The position numbers were made by a program, and so were the translations under genes. A stretch of DNA of 64,000 bases from Amycolatopsis mongoliensis (lineage in GTDB: Bacteria; Actinomycetota; Actinomycetes; Mycobacteriales; Pseudonocardiaceae), in contig NZ_CP127295.1 of assembly GCF_030285665.1 (NCBI RefSeq), positions 248,001-312,000 of the forward strand. The letters are read 5' to 3'. Numbering within the stretch: position 1 is the first letter of the stretch; every line of letters begins with the position of its first letter. Shown here in pieces: positions 8,369 through 17,384 of this stretch. The notes under the pieces were generated by a model. The model was not told the DNA's origin, did not search any database, and saw only the letters and a list, made by a program, of their open reading frames with translations.

Positions 8369-10210
8369 ATGTGCGGTATCGCCGGCTGGGTTTCCTACGA
8401 CGCCGACCTCACCCGCCGCCGGGACGTGGTCGACGCCATGACGGAGACCATGGCCTGCCGCGGCCCGGACGACGTCGGCACGTGGGTGCGCACGCACGTC
8501 GCGCTCGGGCACCGGCGGCTGGCCATCATCGACCTGCCCGGCGGCCGTCAGCCGATGTCCGTGCACACGCCGAACGGCGACGTCGCGATGGTCTACAGCG
8601 GTGAGGCCTACAACTTCACCGAGCTGAAGGAAGAGCTGACGAAGCTCGGCCACCGGTGGGAGACCGACAGCGACACCGAGGTCGTGCTGCACGGCTACCT
8701 GCAGTGGGGCGACGAGGTCGTCGACCACCTCAACGGCATGTACGCCTTCGCGATCTGGGACGAGCGCGACGACCGCCTCGTGATGATCCGCGACCGGATG
8801 GGCATCAAGCCGTTCTACTACTACCCGACGCGCGACGGCGTGCTGTTCGGCTCCGAGCCGAAGGCCATCCTGGCGAACCCGCTGGCCGGCAAGGTGGTCG
8901 ACACCGACGGCCTGCGCGAGCTGATGGCGTTCACCAAGCGCCCCGGCTGGTCGCTGTGGAAGGGCATGGAGGAGGTCCAGCCGGGCACGATCGTCACCGT
9001 GTCCCGCGAGGGCGTCCGCACCCGCACGTACTGGAAGCTCGACGCGAAGCAGCACACCGACGACCAGGAGACCACGGTCGCCCGCGTCCGCGAGCTGATG
9101 ACCGACATCGTCCACCGCCAGCTGGTCGCGGACGTCCCGCGCTGCGTGCTGCTCTCGGGCGGCTTGGACTCCAGCGCCGTCACCGGTCTCGCCGCCGCGC
9201 ACCTCGCCGAACAGGGCGAGCAGCTGCGGACGTTCTCCGTCGACTTCTTCGGCCAGGAAGAGAACTTCAAGCCGGACGAGATGCGCGACACCGCGGACTC
9301 GCCGTTCATCCGCGACGTCGCGGACCTGGTCGGGTCCGCGCACCAGGACGTCATGCTCAACCCGGCGGAGCTGAGCGACCCGGCGGTGCGGCGCGCGGTG
9401 CTGAAGGCCCGGGACATCCCGGCCGGGCTCGGCGACATGGACACGTCGCTGTACCTGCTGTTCAAGGCGATCCGCGGCGAGTCGACGGTGGCGCTGTCGG
9501 GCGAGTCGGCCGACGAGGTGTTCGGCGGCTACCGCTGGTTCCACGACGAGCAGGCCGTCAACGCCGACACGTTCCCGTGGCTGGCGTTCCGGACGTCGAT
9601 GATGGACGAGCGGGCATCGCTGTACACGACCGAACTGCGGCAGAAGCTGGACCTGGAGGCGTACATCGCGGACCAGTACGCGTCGGCCGTCGCCGCGGTC
9701 GACCACCTGGACGGCGAGTCCGAGCGCGAAGCGCGGATGCGGACCATCTGCAACCTCCACCTCACCCGCTTCGTGCGGATGCTGCTCGACCGCAAGGACC
9801 GCGCTTCGATGGCGGTGGGCCTGGAGGTCCGCGTGCCGTTCTGCGACCACCGGCTGGTCGAGTACGTCTACAACACGCCGTGGTCGCTGAAGACGTTCGA
9901 CAGCCGGGAGAAGAGCCTGCTGCGGCACGCGACCAAGCATGTGCTGCCGGACTCGGTGCGGGACCGGGTGAAGAGCCCGTACCCCTCGACGCAGGACCCG
10001 GGCTACGCGGCGGCGTTGCAGCAGCAGGTCAAGGAGGTCCTGGCCGAGCCGGGTCACCAGGTGTTCGGCCTGGTGGACAAGACGTGGGCGCACCGGGTGT
10101 CCGAAGTGGACCCGGCGACCATGGACCCGGCGGCGCGCGTCGGGCTGGACCGGCTGCTCGACCTCTACCACTGGATCGAGATGTACTCCCCCACGCTCGA
10201 ACTCTCTTGA
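8369..10210 (+). CDS. asnB: Asparagine synthase (glutamine-hydrolysing)
   Basis: A 613-residue AsnB converting aspartate, glutamine and ATP to asparagine and glutamate in the cytoplasm. Mature Cys2 (MCGIAG) is the glutaminase nucleophile. The N-terminal amidotransferase domain includes RGPDD and LGHRRLAIIDLPGG. The synthetase domain carries the PP-loop SGGLDSS (263-269) and the GESADEVFGGY stretch. The ATG at 8369 follows GGGAGGGG with good spacing and gives the essential Cys at position 2, which fixes the start. It stands alone, divergent from kdp. Confidence 0.95.
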   Translation: MCGIAGWVSYDADLTRRRDVVDAMTETMACRGPDDVGTWVRTHVALGHRRLAIIDLPGGRQPMSVHTPNGDVAMVYSGEAYNFTELKEELTKLGHRWETDSDTEVVLHGYLQWGDEVVDHLNGMYAFAIWDERDDRLVMIRDRMGIKPFYYYPTRDGVLFGSEPKAILANPLAGKVVDTDGLRELMAFTKRPGWSLWKGMEEVQPGTIVTVSREGVRTRTYWKLDAKQHTDDQETTVARVRELMTDIVHRQLVADVPRCVLLSGGLDSSAVTGLAAAHLAEQGEQLRTFSVDFFGQEENFKPDEMRDTADSPFIRDVADLVGSAHQDVMLNPAELSDPAVRRAVLKARDIPAGLGDMDTSLYLLFKAIRGESTVALSGESADEVFGGYRWFHDEQAVNADTFPWLAFRTSMMDERASLYTTELRQKLDLEAYIADQYASAVAAVDHLDGESEREARMRTICNLHLTRFVRMLLDRKDRASMAVGLEVRVPFCDHRLVEYVYNTPWSLKTFDSREKSLLRHATKHVLPDSVRDRVKSPYPSTQDPGYAAALQQQVKEVLAEPGHQVFGLVDKTWAHRVSEVDPATMDPAARVGLDRLLDLYHWIEMYSPTLELS

Positions 10211-10244
10211 CCTCGAGTGCCCTTGAGGTGTGAGCCTGGGCGGC

Positions 10245-10547
10245 ATGAAGGTGCTGCTGTTCGGCCGCAACCCGGCCACGGTCTCGAGGGTGACGGCGGC
10301 GCTGTCCGCGGCGGGTCTGGCCGCGGACGGCGTCGCTACGGAGGAAGCTGTCCTGACGCGCCTGGGCGTCGTGGACGCGTTGGTGCTGGGTGCCGGGGTG
10401 GCGGGGCCGCTGCGCGAGCGGGTCACGGCCGCGGCGCGGCGGCACGGGGTGATGTGGGTGCAGGGGCCGCACATCCTCCCGGAGCGGGACGCGCTGGAGT
10501 ACGTGCGCACGGAGATCCTGCCGAAGCTGCGGTCAGCTCAGCGGTAG
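10245..10547 (+). CDS. Small Rossmann-like hypothetical protein
   Basis: A 100-residue protein beginning MKVLLFGRNPATVSRVTAAL, an alpha/beta pattern like a receiver or nucleotide-binding fold. It has no phospho-acceptor Asp in the usual place and no clear nucleotide motif. An in-frame GTG at 10230 is an alternative start. It follows asnB by 34 bases and its end overlaps the convergent acetyltransferase gene by 15 bases. No function assigned. Confidence 0.6.
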   Translation: MKVLLFGRNPATVSRVTAALSAAGLAADGVATEEAVLTRLGVVDALVLGAGVAGPLRERVTAAARRHGVMWVQGPHILPERDALEYVRTEILPKLRSAQR

Positions 10548-11006
10548 GTCCGCCGCGACCTCCTCCCCTGCTACGGTGAGTGCCGCTCCGATCCCGCCCA
10601 GCAACGACCGGGCGCTGTGGTTGTCCGCCGTCGTCGAGGCGATGAAGCGGGCCGCGCCCGACCGCTGCGCTTCGGCCAGCAGCAGCGCCGTGACCTGCGT
10701 GCCGATCCCGCGGCCGCGGACGTCGCGGCGCAACCAGATGCCCGCCTCCACAGCGTCACCGTGGCGCTCCAGGCGGGCTGCACCCACGGCGACCCCGTCC
10801 ACGTCGACCACCCAGGTGCGCTCCACCGCGGTCGCCGGGTTCAGGGACCGGGCGTGGTGGAAGGCGAGGAACGCGGCGCGGCGGGCAGCGGTCCAGCCGG
10901 GCGGGCCCTCGACCGGCGGCATGACCTCGAGCGGGTCGGCTCCGGCGACGGCGGCTTCGAGCAGCCGCACCAGGGCCGGCTCGTCCAACGGCGTCAGAAC
11001 GGTCAC
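10533..11006 (-). CDS. GNAT-family N-acetyltransferase
   Basis: A 157-residue acetyltransferase with the GNAT core. The acetyl-CoA loop is RRDVRGRGIGTQVTALLLAEA (Q/RxxGxG/A type), preceded by the beta strand AVEAGIWL and followed by TTADNHSARSLLGGIG. The substrate is unknown; such enzymes acetylate amines of small molecules, antibiotics or proteins. GTG at 11006 is chosen because it overlaps the stop of the upstream SRPBCC gene as GTGA, implying coupled translation. Codons further upstream read inside that gene. Confidence 0.85.
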   Translation of the reverse strand: MTVLTPLDEPALVRLLEAAVAGADPLEVMPPVEGPPGWTAARRAAFLAFHHARSLNPATAVERTWVVDVDGVAVGAARLERHGDAVEAGIWLRRDVRGRGIGTQVTALLLAEAQRSGAARFIASTTADNHSARSLLGGIGAALTVAGEEVAADLPLS

Positions 11007-11506
11007 GTCCGGAGTTTCGCCGCCGGACGCCCCACGCGCGACCCGATTTTGCCCAGGGCCCGCAGGAACCGGACGTAGGGCGACCACCGGACCGGCCGCG
11101 CCACCCGGCCGGTCAGGTCCCGCTCGGCCCGGTCCAGCAACCCCTCCAGCAGCGCGTCGTGCAGTGGGCGGAAGAACAGCGGCCACGTCAGCCGGGCCCG
11201 GCCATGGAGCGACGCCTCCAGGACGTGCGTCAGCGCACCGCCGTCGATCGTGAACTCGTGGTGGCCGTCCACCCCCGCCGGAGCCGTGAACCGGCACCGC
11301 AGGCGGTCCGGCGAAACCTCTTCCACGACGTAGCGGACCGGGCCGTGACCGGCCGGGGTGCCCGGGGTGCGGGGGCCGTCGAGGCGGGTCGGGGGCCAGT
11401 CGGCGACCGGCCAGAGGCGGTCGTGCGGGGTGCCGAGCGTGTCCAGCAGGGAGACCAGCCGGTCGGCGGAGACCGGGAACCGACGGGTGTGGACGTTGCG
11501 GACCAT
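11003..11506 (-). CDS. SRPBCC-family (START-like) protein
   Basis: A 167-residue protein with the SRPBCC pattern: MVRNVHTRRFPVSADRLVSLLD at the start, a strand-rich middle (PVRYVVEEVSPDRLRCRF), LTHVLEAS, and a long C-terminal helix near FRPLHDALLEGLLDRAE. These folds bind hydrophobic ligands. It is preceded by GGAGGG and lies divergent from a TetR regulator across a long palindrome, so it is the likely target of that regulator together with the coupled acetyltransferase. Confidence 0.75.
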   Translation of the reverse strand: MVRNVHTRRFPVSADRLVSLLDTLGTPHDRLWPVADWPPTRLDGPRTPGTPAGHGPVRYVVEEVSPDRLRCRFTAPAGVDGHHEFTIDGGALTHVLEASLHGRARLTWPLFFRPLHDALLEGLLDRAERDLTGRVARPVRWSPYVRFLRALGKIGSRVGRPAAKLRT

Positions 11507-11522
11507 GAGACCCTCCGTTCTG

Positions 11523-11558
11523 GAGATTATCCTCTAGAACTTATTAGAGCATAATCTC
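11523..11558. promoter_or_regulatory. TetR operator between SRPBCC gene and tetR
   Basis: A nested 36-bp imperfect palindrome: GAGATTAT (11523-11530) with ATAATCTC (11551-11558), and inner CTCTA (11532-11536) with TAGAG (11545-11549), all centred on 11540.5. Putative minus-strand -35/-10 elements (TTATGC and GATAAT, 17-bp spacer) and a plus-strand CATAAT lie within it. A bound TetR dimer would therefore block both divergent promoters. Confidence 0.7.
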
Positions 11559-11564
11559 TACAAC

Positions 11565-12146
11565 ATGGGCCGCCCCGCGACGCACACCACAGCACAGTTC
11601 CTCGGTGCCGCCACCACCCTCTTCGCCGCGGGCGGGGCTCGCGCCGTGACCATGGCCGCCACCGCGAAGGCCGCCGGAGCGCCCAACGGCTCGATCTACC
11701 ACCGCTTCCCGGACCGCCCCGCCCTGCTCACCGAGCTCTGGCGCCACACCCTCCGCGACTTCCAGGACACCTTCACCGAGAGCCTCGGCGAAGCGACGAC
11801 GATCGAGGCGGCCGTCCAAGCCGCGACGAGCGTCGTCCACTGGTGCCGCAAGCACCCCGAGGGCGCGCGGGTCCTCGACGCCGGCAAGCACGCCTTCGGC
11901 CCGGCCGACTGGTCACCCGAGGCCGCGAAGGCCGTCGCGAAGGACGAACAGGAACTGCGTGACACGCTCAAGCGCGCCACGCACGCCCTGCCGACGCTCA
12001 CCGGCTGCACGGACGAAGAGGTCGTCCTCGCCCTCGTCGAGATCCCGCGCGCGGTCGTCCACCGCTACCTCTCGACCGGCCGGACTCCCCCGCCGAAGGC
12101 CGCGGCGCTGGTCGAACGCACCGTCCGGAAGCTGCTGCGCCCGTGA
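11565..12146 (+). CDS. TetR-family transcriptional regulator
   Basis: A 193-residue TetR regulator. The N-terminal helix-turn-helix includes ATTLFAAGGARAVTMAATAKAAG and GSIYHRFPDRPALLTELW. The C-terminal domain is ligand-binding and not family-specific. The ATG has no clear Shine-Dalgarno sequence and lies about nine bases after a CATAAT box, so the transcript may be nearly leaderless. It likely represses itself and the divergent SRPBCC/acetyltransferase pair. Its last eight codons recur at 12279-12302. Confidence 0.9.
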   Translation: MGRPATHTTAQFLGAATTLFAAGGARAVTMAATAKAAGAPNGSIYHRFPDRPALLTELWRHTLRDFQDTFTESLGEATTIEAAVQAATSVVHWCRKHPEGARVLDAGKHAFGPADWSPEAAKAVAKDEQELRDTLKRATHALPTLTGCTDEEVVLALVEIPRAVVHRYLSTGRTPPPKAAALVERTVRKLLRP

Positions 12147-12302
12147 TCGGAAGGTCGACACGCGTGATCAGAGGGTCGACTCGCGTGATTGAAGGGTCGA
12201 CACGGCGAGGCTCTCGACCCCGCGCCGTGTCGACCTCCTGATCACGCGTGTCGGCTCCGCAATCACGCGTGTCGACCCGTCCGCAAGCTGCTCAGCGCCT
12301 GA
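12143..12302. repeat. 21-bp direct/inverted repeat array between tetR and iolG
   Basis: Three head-to-tail 21-bp units (12143-12163, 12164-12184, 12185-12205) share GTGAT and GGTCGAC cores. After a short spacer come two inverted units (12225-12245, 12246-12266) and a degenerate sixth. The segment can fold into a large hairpin and sits between convergent genes, where it could end transcription from both sides. Its right end repeats the tetR tail: VRKLLSA-stop at 12279-12302 beside VRKLLRP-stop at 12123-12146. Confidence 0.75.
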
Positions 12303-13293
12303 CCTCCGCCAGCCCCACCGGCCGCCGCTCGCGGCGGGACAGCTCGCACGCCTCCGCGATGTAGAACGCTTCGAGCGCATCCGCCGCGACGCACGGCGAA
12401 GGCGCCCGGCCGGCGACGACGTCGAGGAACGCCCGCAGTTCCGTCGTGTAGGCCGGGCGGAACCGCTCCATGAACCCCGGGTACGCCGGGCCCGGCAGCG
12501 GGGCCACCCCCGGCTCGACCGACCGCAGCGGCGCCCGGTCGTCCAGGCCGACGACCACGCCGGACACCGATCCCAGCGCCTCGAGCCGCACGTCGTAGCC
12601 CGCGCCGTTGTAGCGGGTCAGCGACACCGTCGCCAGCGTGCCGTCGTCCAGGGTCAGCGTCGCCGCCGCCGTGTCGACGTCACCCGCGTCGGCGAAGAAC
12701 CGCTCGCCGCGGTTGGCACCGATCGCGTAGACCTCGGCCACTTCACGGCCGCTCACCCAGCGGATGATGTCGAAGTCGTGCACGCCGCAGTCGCGGAACA
12801 GCCCGCCCGAGTGGGCGACGTACTCCGCGGGCGGGGGCGCGGGGTCGAACGTCGTCGCGCGCAGCGTGTGCAACCAGCCCAGCTCGCCCGACGCGACCGC
12901 CGCCCGCGCCGCCGCGTAGCCCGCGTCGAACCGGCGCTGGAAGCCGATCTGGACCGGGACGTCCGAGGCGCCGATGCGGTCGATGACGGCCAGCGTGCCC
13001 GGGATGTCCGCCGCGACCGGCTTTTCGCAGAACACCGGGATGCCCGCGTCGACCGCCGCGATGATCAGGCCCGGATGCGCGTCGGTGGCGGCCGTGACGA
13101 CCAGGCCGTCCAGCCCCGCGGCGAACAGCTCGTCGAGGGAAGCCGCCACCTCGACGCCCAGCTTCGCCGCGGCCGACCGGGCCCGCCCGGTGTCGACGTC
13201 GGCCACCACGACCGACTCCACTTCCTCGAAGCCCTTCAAGGTCTCCGCGTGCGCGGTGCCGATCCGGCCGGTGCCCGCCAGTCCCAACCTCAT
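12292..13293 (-). CDS. iolG: Gfo/Idh/MocA oxidoreductase, probable myo-inositol 2-dehydrogenase
   Basis: A 333-residue NAD-dependent dehydrogenase, probably oxidising myo-inositol to scyllo-inosose. The Rossmann motif GLAGTGRIG (3-11) opens the protein. The catalytic EKP motif is in FCEKPVAADIPG, followed by IGFQRRFD and a His-containing GGLFRDCGVHDFDIIRW. ATG at 13293 overlaps the LacI stop as ATGA. The iol neighbourhood supports inositol over other sugars. Its stop lies within the downstream repeat segment. Confidence 0.85.
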   Translation of the reverse strand: MRLGLAGTGRIGTAHAETLKGFEEVESVVVADVDTGRARSAAAKLGVEVAASLDELFAAGLDGLVVTAATDAHPGLIIAAVDAGIPVFCEKPVAADIPGTLAVIDRIGASDVPVQIGFQRRFDAGYAAARAAVASGELGWLHTLRATTFDPAPPPAEYVAHSGGLFRDCGVHDFDIIRWVSGREVAEVYAIGANRGERFFADAGDVDTAAATLTLDDGTLATVSLTRYNGAGYDVRLEALGSVSGVVVGLDDRAPLRSVEPGVAPLPGPAYPGFMERFRPAYTTELRAFLDVVAGRAPSPCVAADALEAFYIAEACELSRRERRPVGLAEVRR

Positions 13294-14309
13294 CGTCGTG
13301 CTCCTCCTGTCTCAGTCATCTCGGCGGTGGTCGCGCGGACCACCAGGGACGGGTGCAGCAGGTGCCGGACCGGCTCCGTGCGCTCCCCGCGGACGCGTTC
13401 GATCAAGGCTTCGAAGGCCAGCCGGCCCATTTCGGTCCGCGGCTGGTCCACTGTGGTCAGTGAGAGGTGCCGCAGCGCCGCGAGTGACGTGTTGTCGTAG
13501 CCGACGACCGAGACGTCCTCGGGCACGCGCAGCCCGGCTTCTTCGAGTGCCGAAATGGCGCCGACGGCGTTGAAGTCGTTGCCTGCCACCAGACCCGTGG
13601 GCAGTTCGGCGCGCGAGTACGTCGCCAGCAGCTCCCGCACGGACTTCTCGCCGCCGGTGTCGGTGTGCTCGCTGCGCACGACGATCGGCTCCAGCCCGTG
13701 GCGCCGCATGGCCGCCTGGAACCCGCGACGGCGCTGGGCCGCCCCGGCCGCACCGCCGCCGTCGAGGTGGGCGATGCGCCGGTGCCCGAGGCCGGCGAGG
13801 TGGTCGACGGCCAGCGCGGACCCCGCTTCGCCGTCGTCGTTCACGGTGTCCACACCGGACGCTCGCGAGGTGCGGGAGACCAGCACCACCGGGCACTGCC
13901 GGGCCGCGGCTTCGATGGCCGACGCGGGCACGACCGGCGAGAGCAGGATGACCCCCGCCGGGCGGAAGGAAAGCAGGCTGCGCAAGGCGTTCCCCTCGCG
14001 CGCGGGGCTGCGGCCGCCGGTGTTGAGGACCAGGTCGAAGCCCGCGGCCTGCGCAGCCGCGTCCAGGCCCTCGACGACGTCGGCGAAGAAGGCGTTGCGC
14101 AGGTCGTTGACCATCACACCGAGCACAGTGGACGTCCGGCTGGCCAGGGACCGCGCCATGACGTGCGGCTGGTAGCCGAGTTCTTCGGCCGCACGCAGCA
14201 CAGCGGTGCGCCGGGCGTCGGAGACCTTCGGTGAATTCCTCATCACCAGGGAGACCAGTGCGCGGGAAACCCCCGCCCGCGCGGCGACGTCCTCCATGGT
14301 CGGACGCAT
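13290..14309 (-). CDS. LacI-family repressor of the inositol genes
   Basis: A 339-residue LacI/GalR regulator. The N-terminal HTH begins MRPTMEDVAARAGVSRALVS, followed by the hinge helix ELGYQPHVMARSLASR and a periplasmic-binding-like sensor domain ending LHPSLVVRATTA. ATG at 14309 is chosen over GTG at 14318 because GGGGAGG sits eight bases upstream of it. It is coupled to iolG by ATGA and divergent from iolE, with a matching perfect palindrome between them. It probably represses both arms until an inositol metabolite binds. Confidence 0.88.
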   Translation of the reverse strand: MRPTMEDVAARAGVSRALVSLVMRNSPKVSDARRTAVLRAAEELGYQPHVMARSLASRTSTVLGVMVNDLRNAFFADVVEGLDAAAQAAGFDLVLNTGGRSPAREGNALRSLLSFRPAGVILLSPVVPASAIEAAARQCPVVLVSRTSRASGVDTVNDDGEAGSALAVDHLAGLGHRRIAHLDGGGAAGAAQRRRGFQAAMRRHGLEPIVVRSEHTDTGGEKSVRELLATYSRAELPTGLVAGNDFNAVGAISALEEAGLRVPEDVSVVGYDNTSLAALRHLSLTTVDQPRTEMGRLAFEALIERVRGERTEPVRHLLHPSLVVRATTAEMTETGGARR

Positions 14310-14370
14310 CCGGCGCACCTCCCCTGATCACCGAAAACTCAGCCTTGACTTGCTGTGACGGACGCTACAA

Positions 14371-14402
14371 GATTAGAGCGCTCTAATCAATAGAGCGCTC
14401 CA
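14371..14402. promoter_or_regulatory. Paired LacI operators for the iol divergon
   Basis: GATTAGAGCGCTCTAATC (14371-14388) is a perfect 18-bp palindrome with a central GC. A second half-degenerate copy, TAGAGCGCTCCA, follows at 14391-14402. A TTGACT element at 14345-14350 precedes the first copy on the plus strand. Position between lacI and iolE makes these the expected binding sites of the adjacent repressor. Confidence 0.8.
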
Positions 14403-14434
14403 ACGCATCCGATCAGAGCAACGGAGTCCTCCCT

Positions 14435-15313
14435 ATGACAGCGAAGATCCGCGTGGCCGCCGCTCCGATCTCCTGGGGCGTCTGCGAAGTCCCCGGCTGG
14501 GGCCGGGTGCTGGACGCGGCGACGGTGCTCGGCGAGATGGCGGAGCTGGGCGTCCAGGCGACCGAGCTGGGCCCGCCCGGGTACCTCCCCCGCGACCCGG
14601 CGGAACTCCGGGAACTGCTCGGGAAGCACGGCCTGACGCTCGTCGGCGGCTTCCTCGCCGTCGTCCTCCACGAAAACCGGGAAAACACCCTCGCGGAAGC
14701 CGAGGAGTCCGCCGCGCTGTTCGCCGCGTGCGGCGGCGACGTCCTCGTGCTCGCCGCCGCCACCGGGCTCGACGGCTACGACGAACGCCCGAAGCTCACC
14801 GACGCCGAATGGGCGGCGCTCGTCGACACCGCCGGCGAGATCCGCGACATCGCGGCAGCTCACGGCCTGCGGACCGTGCTGCACCCGCACGTCGGGACGC
14901 ACGTGGAGCAGCAGGCCGAGGTCGAGCGCTTCCTCGCCGATTCCGATCTCGGCTTGTGTCTCGACACCGGGCACCTGATGATCGGCGGGACGGATCCGGT
15001 CGAGCTGGCGAAGCGGTATCCCGAACGGGTGGGGCACGTGCATCTCAAGGACGTCCGAGAAGACCTGGCGGCCGAGGTCCGCGCGGGACGGCTCGGCTAC
15101 ACCGAAGCGGTCGGGCGGGGCATCTACACCCCGCTCGGCGAGGGGGACGTGGACGTGGCGTCGATGGTGCGCTCCGTCCAGGCGGCCGGCTACGACGGCT
15201 GGTACGTCCTCGAACAGGACACCGCCCTCGGCGACTCGAGCCCCGACGACCTACCCCGGCGGGACACCGAGCGCAGCCTGGCCCATCTCACGAAGATCAT
15301 CGACTCCCTGTAA
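14435..15313 (+). CDS. iolE: Inosose dehydratase / inosose isomerase-like TIM-barrel protein
   Basis: A 292-residue xylose-isomerase-like TIM barrel. It shows the IolE opening RVAAAPISWGVCEVPGWG, metal ligands in LHPHVGTHVE and LCLDTGHL, and HVHLKDV. It is the first gene after the LacI operators. IolE converts scyllo-inosose to the trihydroxycyclohexanedione that IolD cleaves; an isomerase (IolI) role is the main alternative because the two families look alike. The IolE-like N-terminus and absence of another candidate favour IolE. Confidence 0.8.
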   Translation: MTAKIRVAAAPISWGVCEVPGWGRVLDAATVLGEMAELGVQATELGPPGYLPRDPAELRELLGKHGLTLVGGFLAVVLHENRENTLAEAEESAALFAACGGDVLVLAAATGLDGYDERPKLTDAEWAALVDTAGEIRDIAAAHGLRTVLHPHVGTHVEQQAEVERFLADSDLGLCLDTGHLMIGGTDPVELAKRYPERVGHVHLKDVREDLAAEVRAGRLGYTEAVGRGIYTPLGEGDVDVASMVRSVQAAGYDGWYVLEQDTALGDSSPDDLPRRDTERSLAHLTKIIDSL

Positions 15314-15333
15314 CTGGTCCCAAAGGAGTGACT

Positions 15334-16329
15334 GTGTTCTCTATGAAGAAGCTGGCCGGAGTGGCGGCGATCGCCGCCACCGGGCTGGTGCTCGCCGCCT
15401 GCAGCGGTCCCAGCGCCGACAACTCGAACAGCAGCTCAAGCTCGCCGTCGGCCGCCGCGCCGAGCTCGGGCGGCCCGCTGAAGGTCGCCGTGGTCACCCA
15501 CGGCAGCGCCGGCGACGCCTTCTGGAACGTCGTGAAGAACGGCGCCGAGCAGGCGGGCAAGGACCTGAACGTCGGCGTCGACTACTACGCCGACGGCGAC
15601 CCGGGCAACCAGGCCAAGCTGATCGACAACGCCGTCGCGCAGAAGGTCGGCGGCCTGGTCGTCTCCATGGCCAACCCGCAGGCCCTGCAGACGTCGATCC
15701 AGAACGCGGTCAAGGCCGGCATCCCGGTCGTCACCATCAACTCCGGTGAGGACTCCAGCGCGGCGTTCGGCGCGATCGCGCACGTCGGGCAGAGCGAGGG
15801 CCTCGCGGGCCAGGGCGCGGGCCAGCGCCTCAAGGCGGCCGGCAAGACGAAGCTGCTGTGCGTCATCCACGAGGCCGGCAACATCGGCCAGAACCAGCGC
15901 TGCGACGGCGCGAAGCAGACCTTCGGCACCGTCACCACCCTTCAGGTCGACATCTCCAACCCGACCGACGCGCAGTCGCGGATCCGCGGCGCGCTGCAGT
16001 CCGACCCGTCGATCGACGCGGTGCTGGCGCTGAACTCGCAGGTCGCGGCGCGCGCGGTGAGCGCGGCGAAGGAGGCGAGCTCAAAGGCGCAGGTCGCCAC
16101 CTTCGACCTGAACGCCGACGTCGTCGCGGCCATCAAGGACGGCAGCATCCTCTTCGCCGTCGACCAGCAGCAGTACGAGCAGGGCTACCTGCCGATCGTG
16201 TTCCTCAAGCTGTACAAGGAGAACGGCAACACCATCGGCGGCGGCCACCCGGTCCAGACCGGACCCGGCTTCGTCGACAAGACCAACATCGACACCGTCG
16301 CCCCGTACGCGCAGCGCGGCACGCGCTGA
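15334..16329 (+). CDS. Sugar (inositol) ABC transporter substrate-binding lipoprotein
   Basis: A 331-residue RbsB-type binding protein, exported and lipid-anchored. The signal peptide ends in LVLAAC with lipidated Cys23, followed by a Ser-rich linker and the two-lobe fold starting [29 protein letters not shown] lies five bases before GTG 15334, which is preferred to ATG 15343. It is followed by permease and ATPase genes inside the iol operon, so inositol or a derivative is the likely ligand. Confidence 0.88.
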   Translation: MFSMKKLAGVAAIAATGLVLAACSGPSADNSNSSSSSPSAAAPSSGGPLKVAVVTHGSAGDAFWNVVKNGAEQAGKDLNVGVDYYADGDPGNQAKLIDNAVAQKVGGLVVSMANPQALQTSIQNAVKAGIPVVTINSGEDSSAAFGAIAHVGQSEGLAGQGAGQRLKAAGKTKLLCVIHEAGNIGQNQRCDGAKQTFGTVTTLQVDISNPTDAQSRIRGALQSDPSIDAVLALNSQVAARAVSAAKEASSKAQVATFDLNADVVAAIKDGSILFAVDQQQYEQGYLPIVFLKLYKENGNTIGGGHPVQTGPGFVDKTNIDTVAPYAQRGTR

Positions 16330-16340
16330 GGGGGACGGCG

Positions 16341-17384
16341 ATGACCGCAGCGATCCAGGGACAACCCGACGAACGCGTGGGGAAGAAGAGCCTCACCGAC
16401 CGCCTGGTGGTCCGGCCCGAGATCGGCGCGCTGCTCGGCGCCGTGCTCGTGTTCGTCTTCTTCTCCGTCGTCACCAGCCAGTTCCTCAGCCCGCTGGGCG
16501 TGGCGACCTGGCTCGACGACTCCTCGACCCTGGGCATCATGGCCGTCGTGGTCGCGCTGCTCATGGTCGGCGGCGAGTTCGACCTCTCGGCCGGCGTGCT
16601 GACGGCGTCGACGTCGCTGGTCACGGCGATCCTGGCGACTCAGGCGGGCTGGAACGTCTGGGCGGCGCTGCTGGTCTCGCTCGCGTTCGCGCTCGGTGTC
16701 GGCGCGTTCAACGGCTGGCTGGTGATGAAGACCGGGCTGCCCAGCTTCATCGTCACGCTGGGGTCGTTCCTCGCCCTGCAGGGGCTCAACCTCGGCGTGA
16801 CGCGCTGGGTGACCAACACCGTCCAGGTCTCGGGCATGCGCTCGACCAGCGGCTACGAGTCGGCCGGGGCGCTGTTCGCGTCCACGTTCGACGTCGGCGG
16901 CACCGAGTTCCAGTCGTCGATCATCTGGTGGGTCGTCGTCACGGCGATCGCGGCGTGGCTGCTGGTCCGGACCCGGTTCGGCAACTGGATCTTCGCGGTC
17001 GGCGGGTCGCAGGTGTCGGCCCGTTCGGTCGGCGTGCCGGTGGTGCGCACGAAGATCCTGCTGTTCATGGGCACCGCGCTCGGCGCGTGGCTGGTCGGCT
17101 CGATCAACATCCTGCGCTTCGCGAGCGTGCAGGCCAACCAGGGCATCGGGCTGGAGTTCCAGTACATCATCGCGGCGGTGATCGGCGGCTGCCTGCTCAC
17201 CGGCGGGTTCGGCTCGGCGGTGGGCGCGGCGATCGGCGCGCTGATCTTCGGCATGGCGCGCCAGGGCATCGTGTTCGCGCAGTGGAACAGCGACTGGTTC
17301 ATGCTGTTCCTCGGGATCATGCTGCTGGCCGCGGTCCTGGTCAACAACGCCTTCCGGCGCCGCGCGGAGAGGGTACGCCGATGA
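16341..17384 (+). CDS. Sugar ABC transporter permease (RbsC type)
   Basis: A 347-residue membrane protein of the ribose/inositol permease family, with about eight to ten helices and the conserved loop [20 protein letters not shown] near residue 75. [14 protein letters not shown] contains the conserved cytoplasmic coupling region. It starts 11 bases after the binding-protein stop and its own stop overlaps the ATPase start as ATGA. It would form a homodimeric channel in the inositol importer. Confidence 0.88.
   Translation: MTAAIQGQPDERVGKKSLTDRLVVRPEIGALLGAVLVFVFFSVVTSQFLSPLGVATWLDDSSTLGIMAVVVALLMVGGEFDLSAGVLTASTSLVTAILATQAGWNVWAALLVSLAFALGVGAFNGWLVMKTGLPSFIVTLGSFLALQGLNLGVTRWVTNTVQVSGMRSTSGYESAGALFASTFDVGGTEFQSSIIWWVVVTAIAAWLLVRTRFGNWIFAVGGSQVSARSVGVPVVRTKILLFMGTALGAWLVGSINILRFASVQANQGIGLEFQYIIAAVIGGCLLTGGFGSAVGAAIGALIFGMARQGIVFAQWNSDWFMLFLGIMLLAAVLVNNAFRRRAERVRR

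Noticed and set aside
12143..12287. Possible CRISPR array
   Set aside because: Units are contiguous 21-bp repeats without unique spacers, some inverted, and no cas genes are near.
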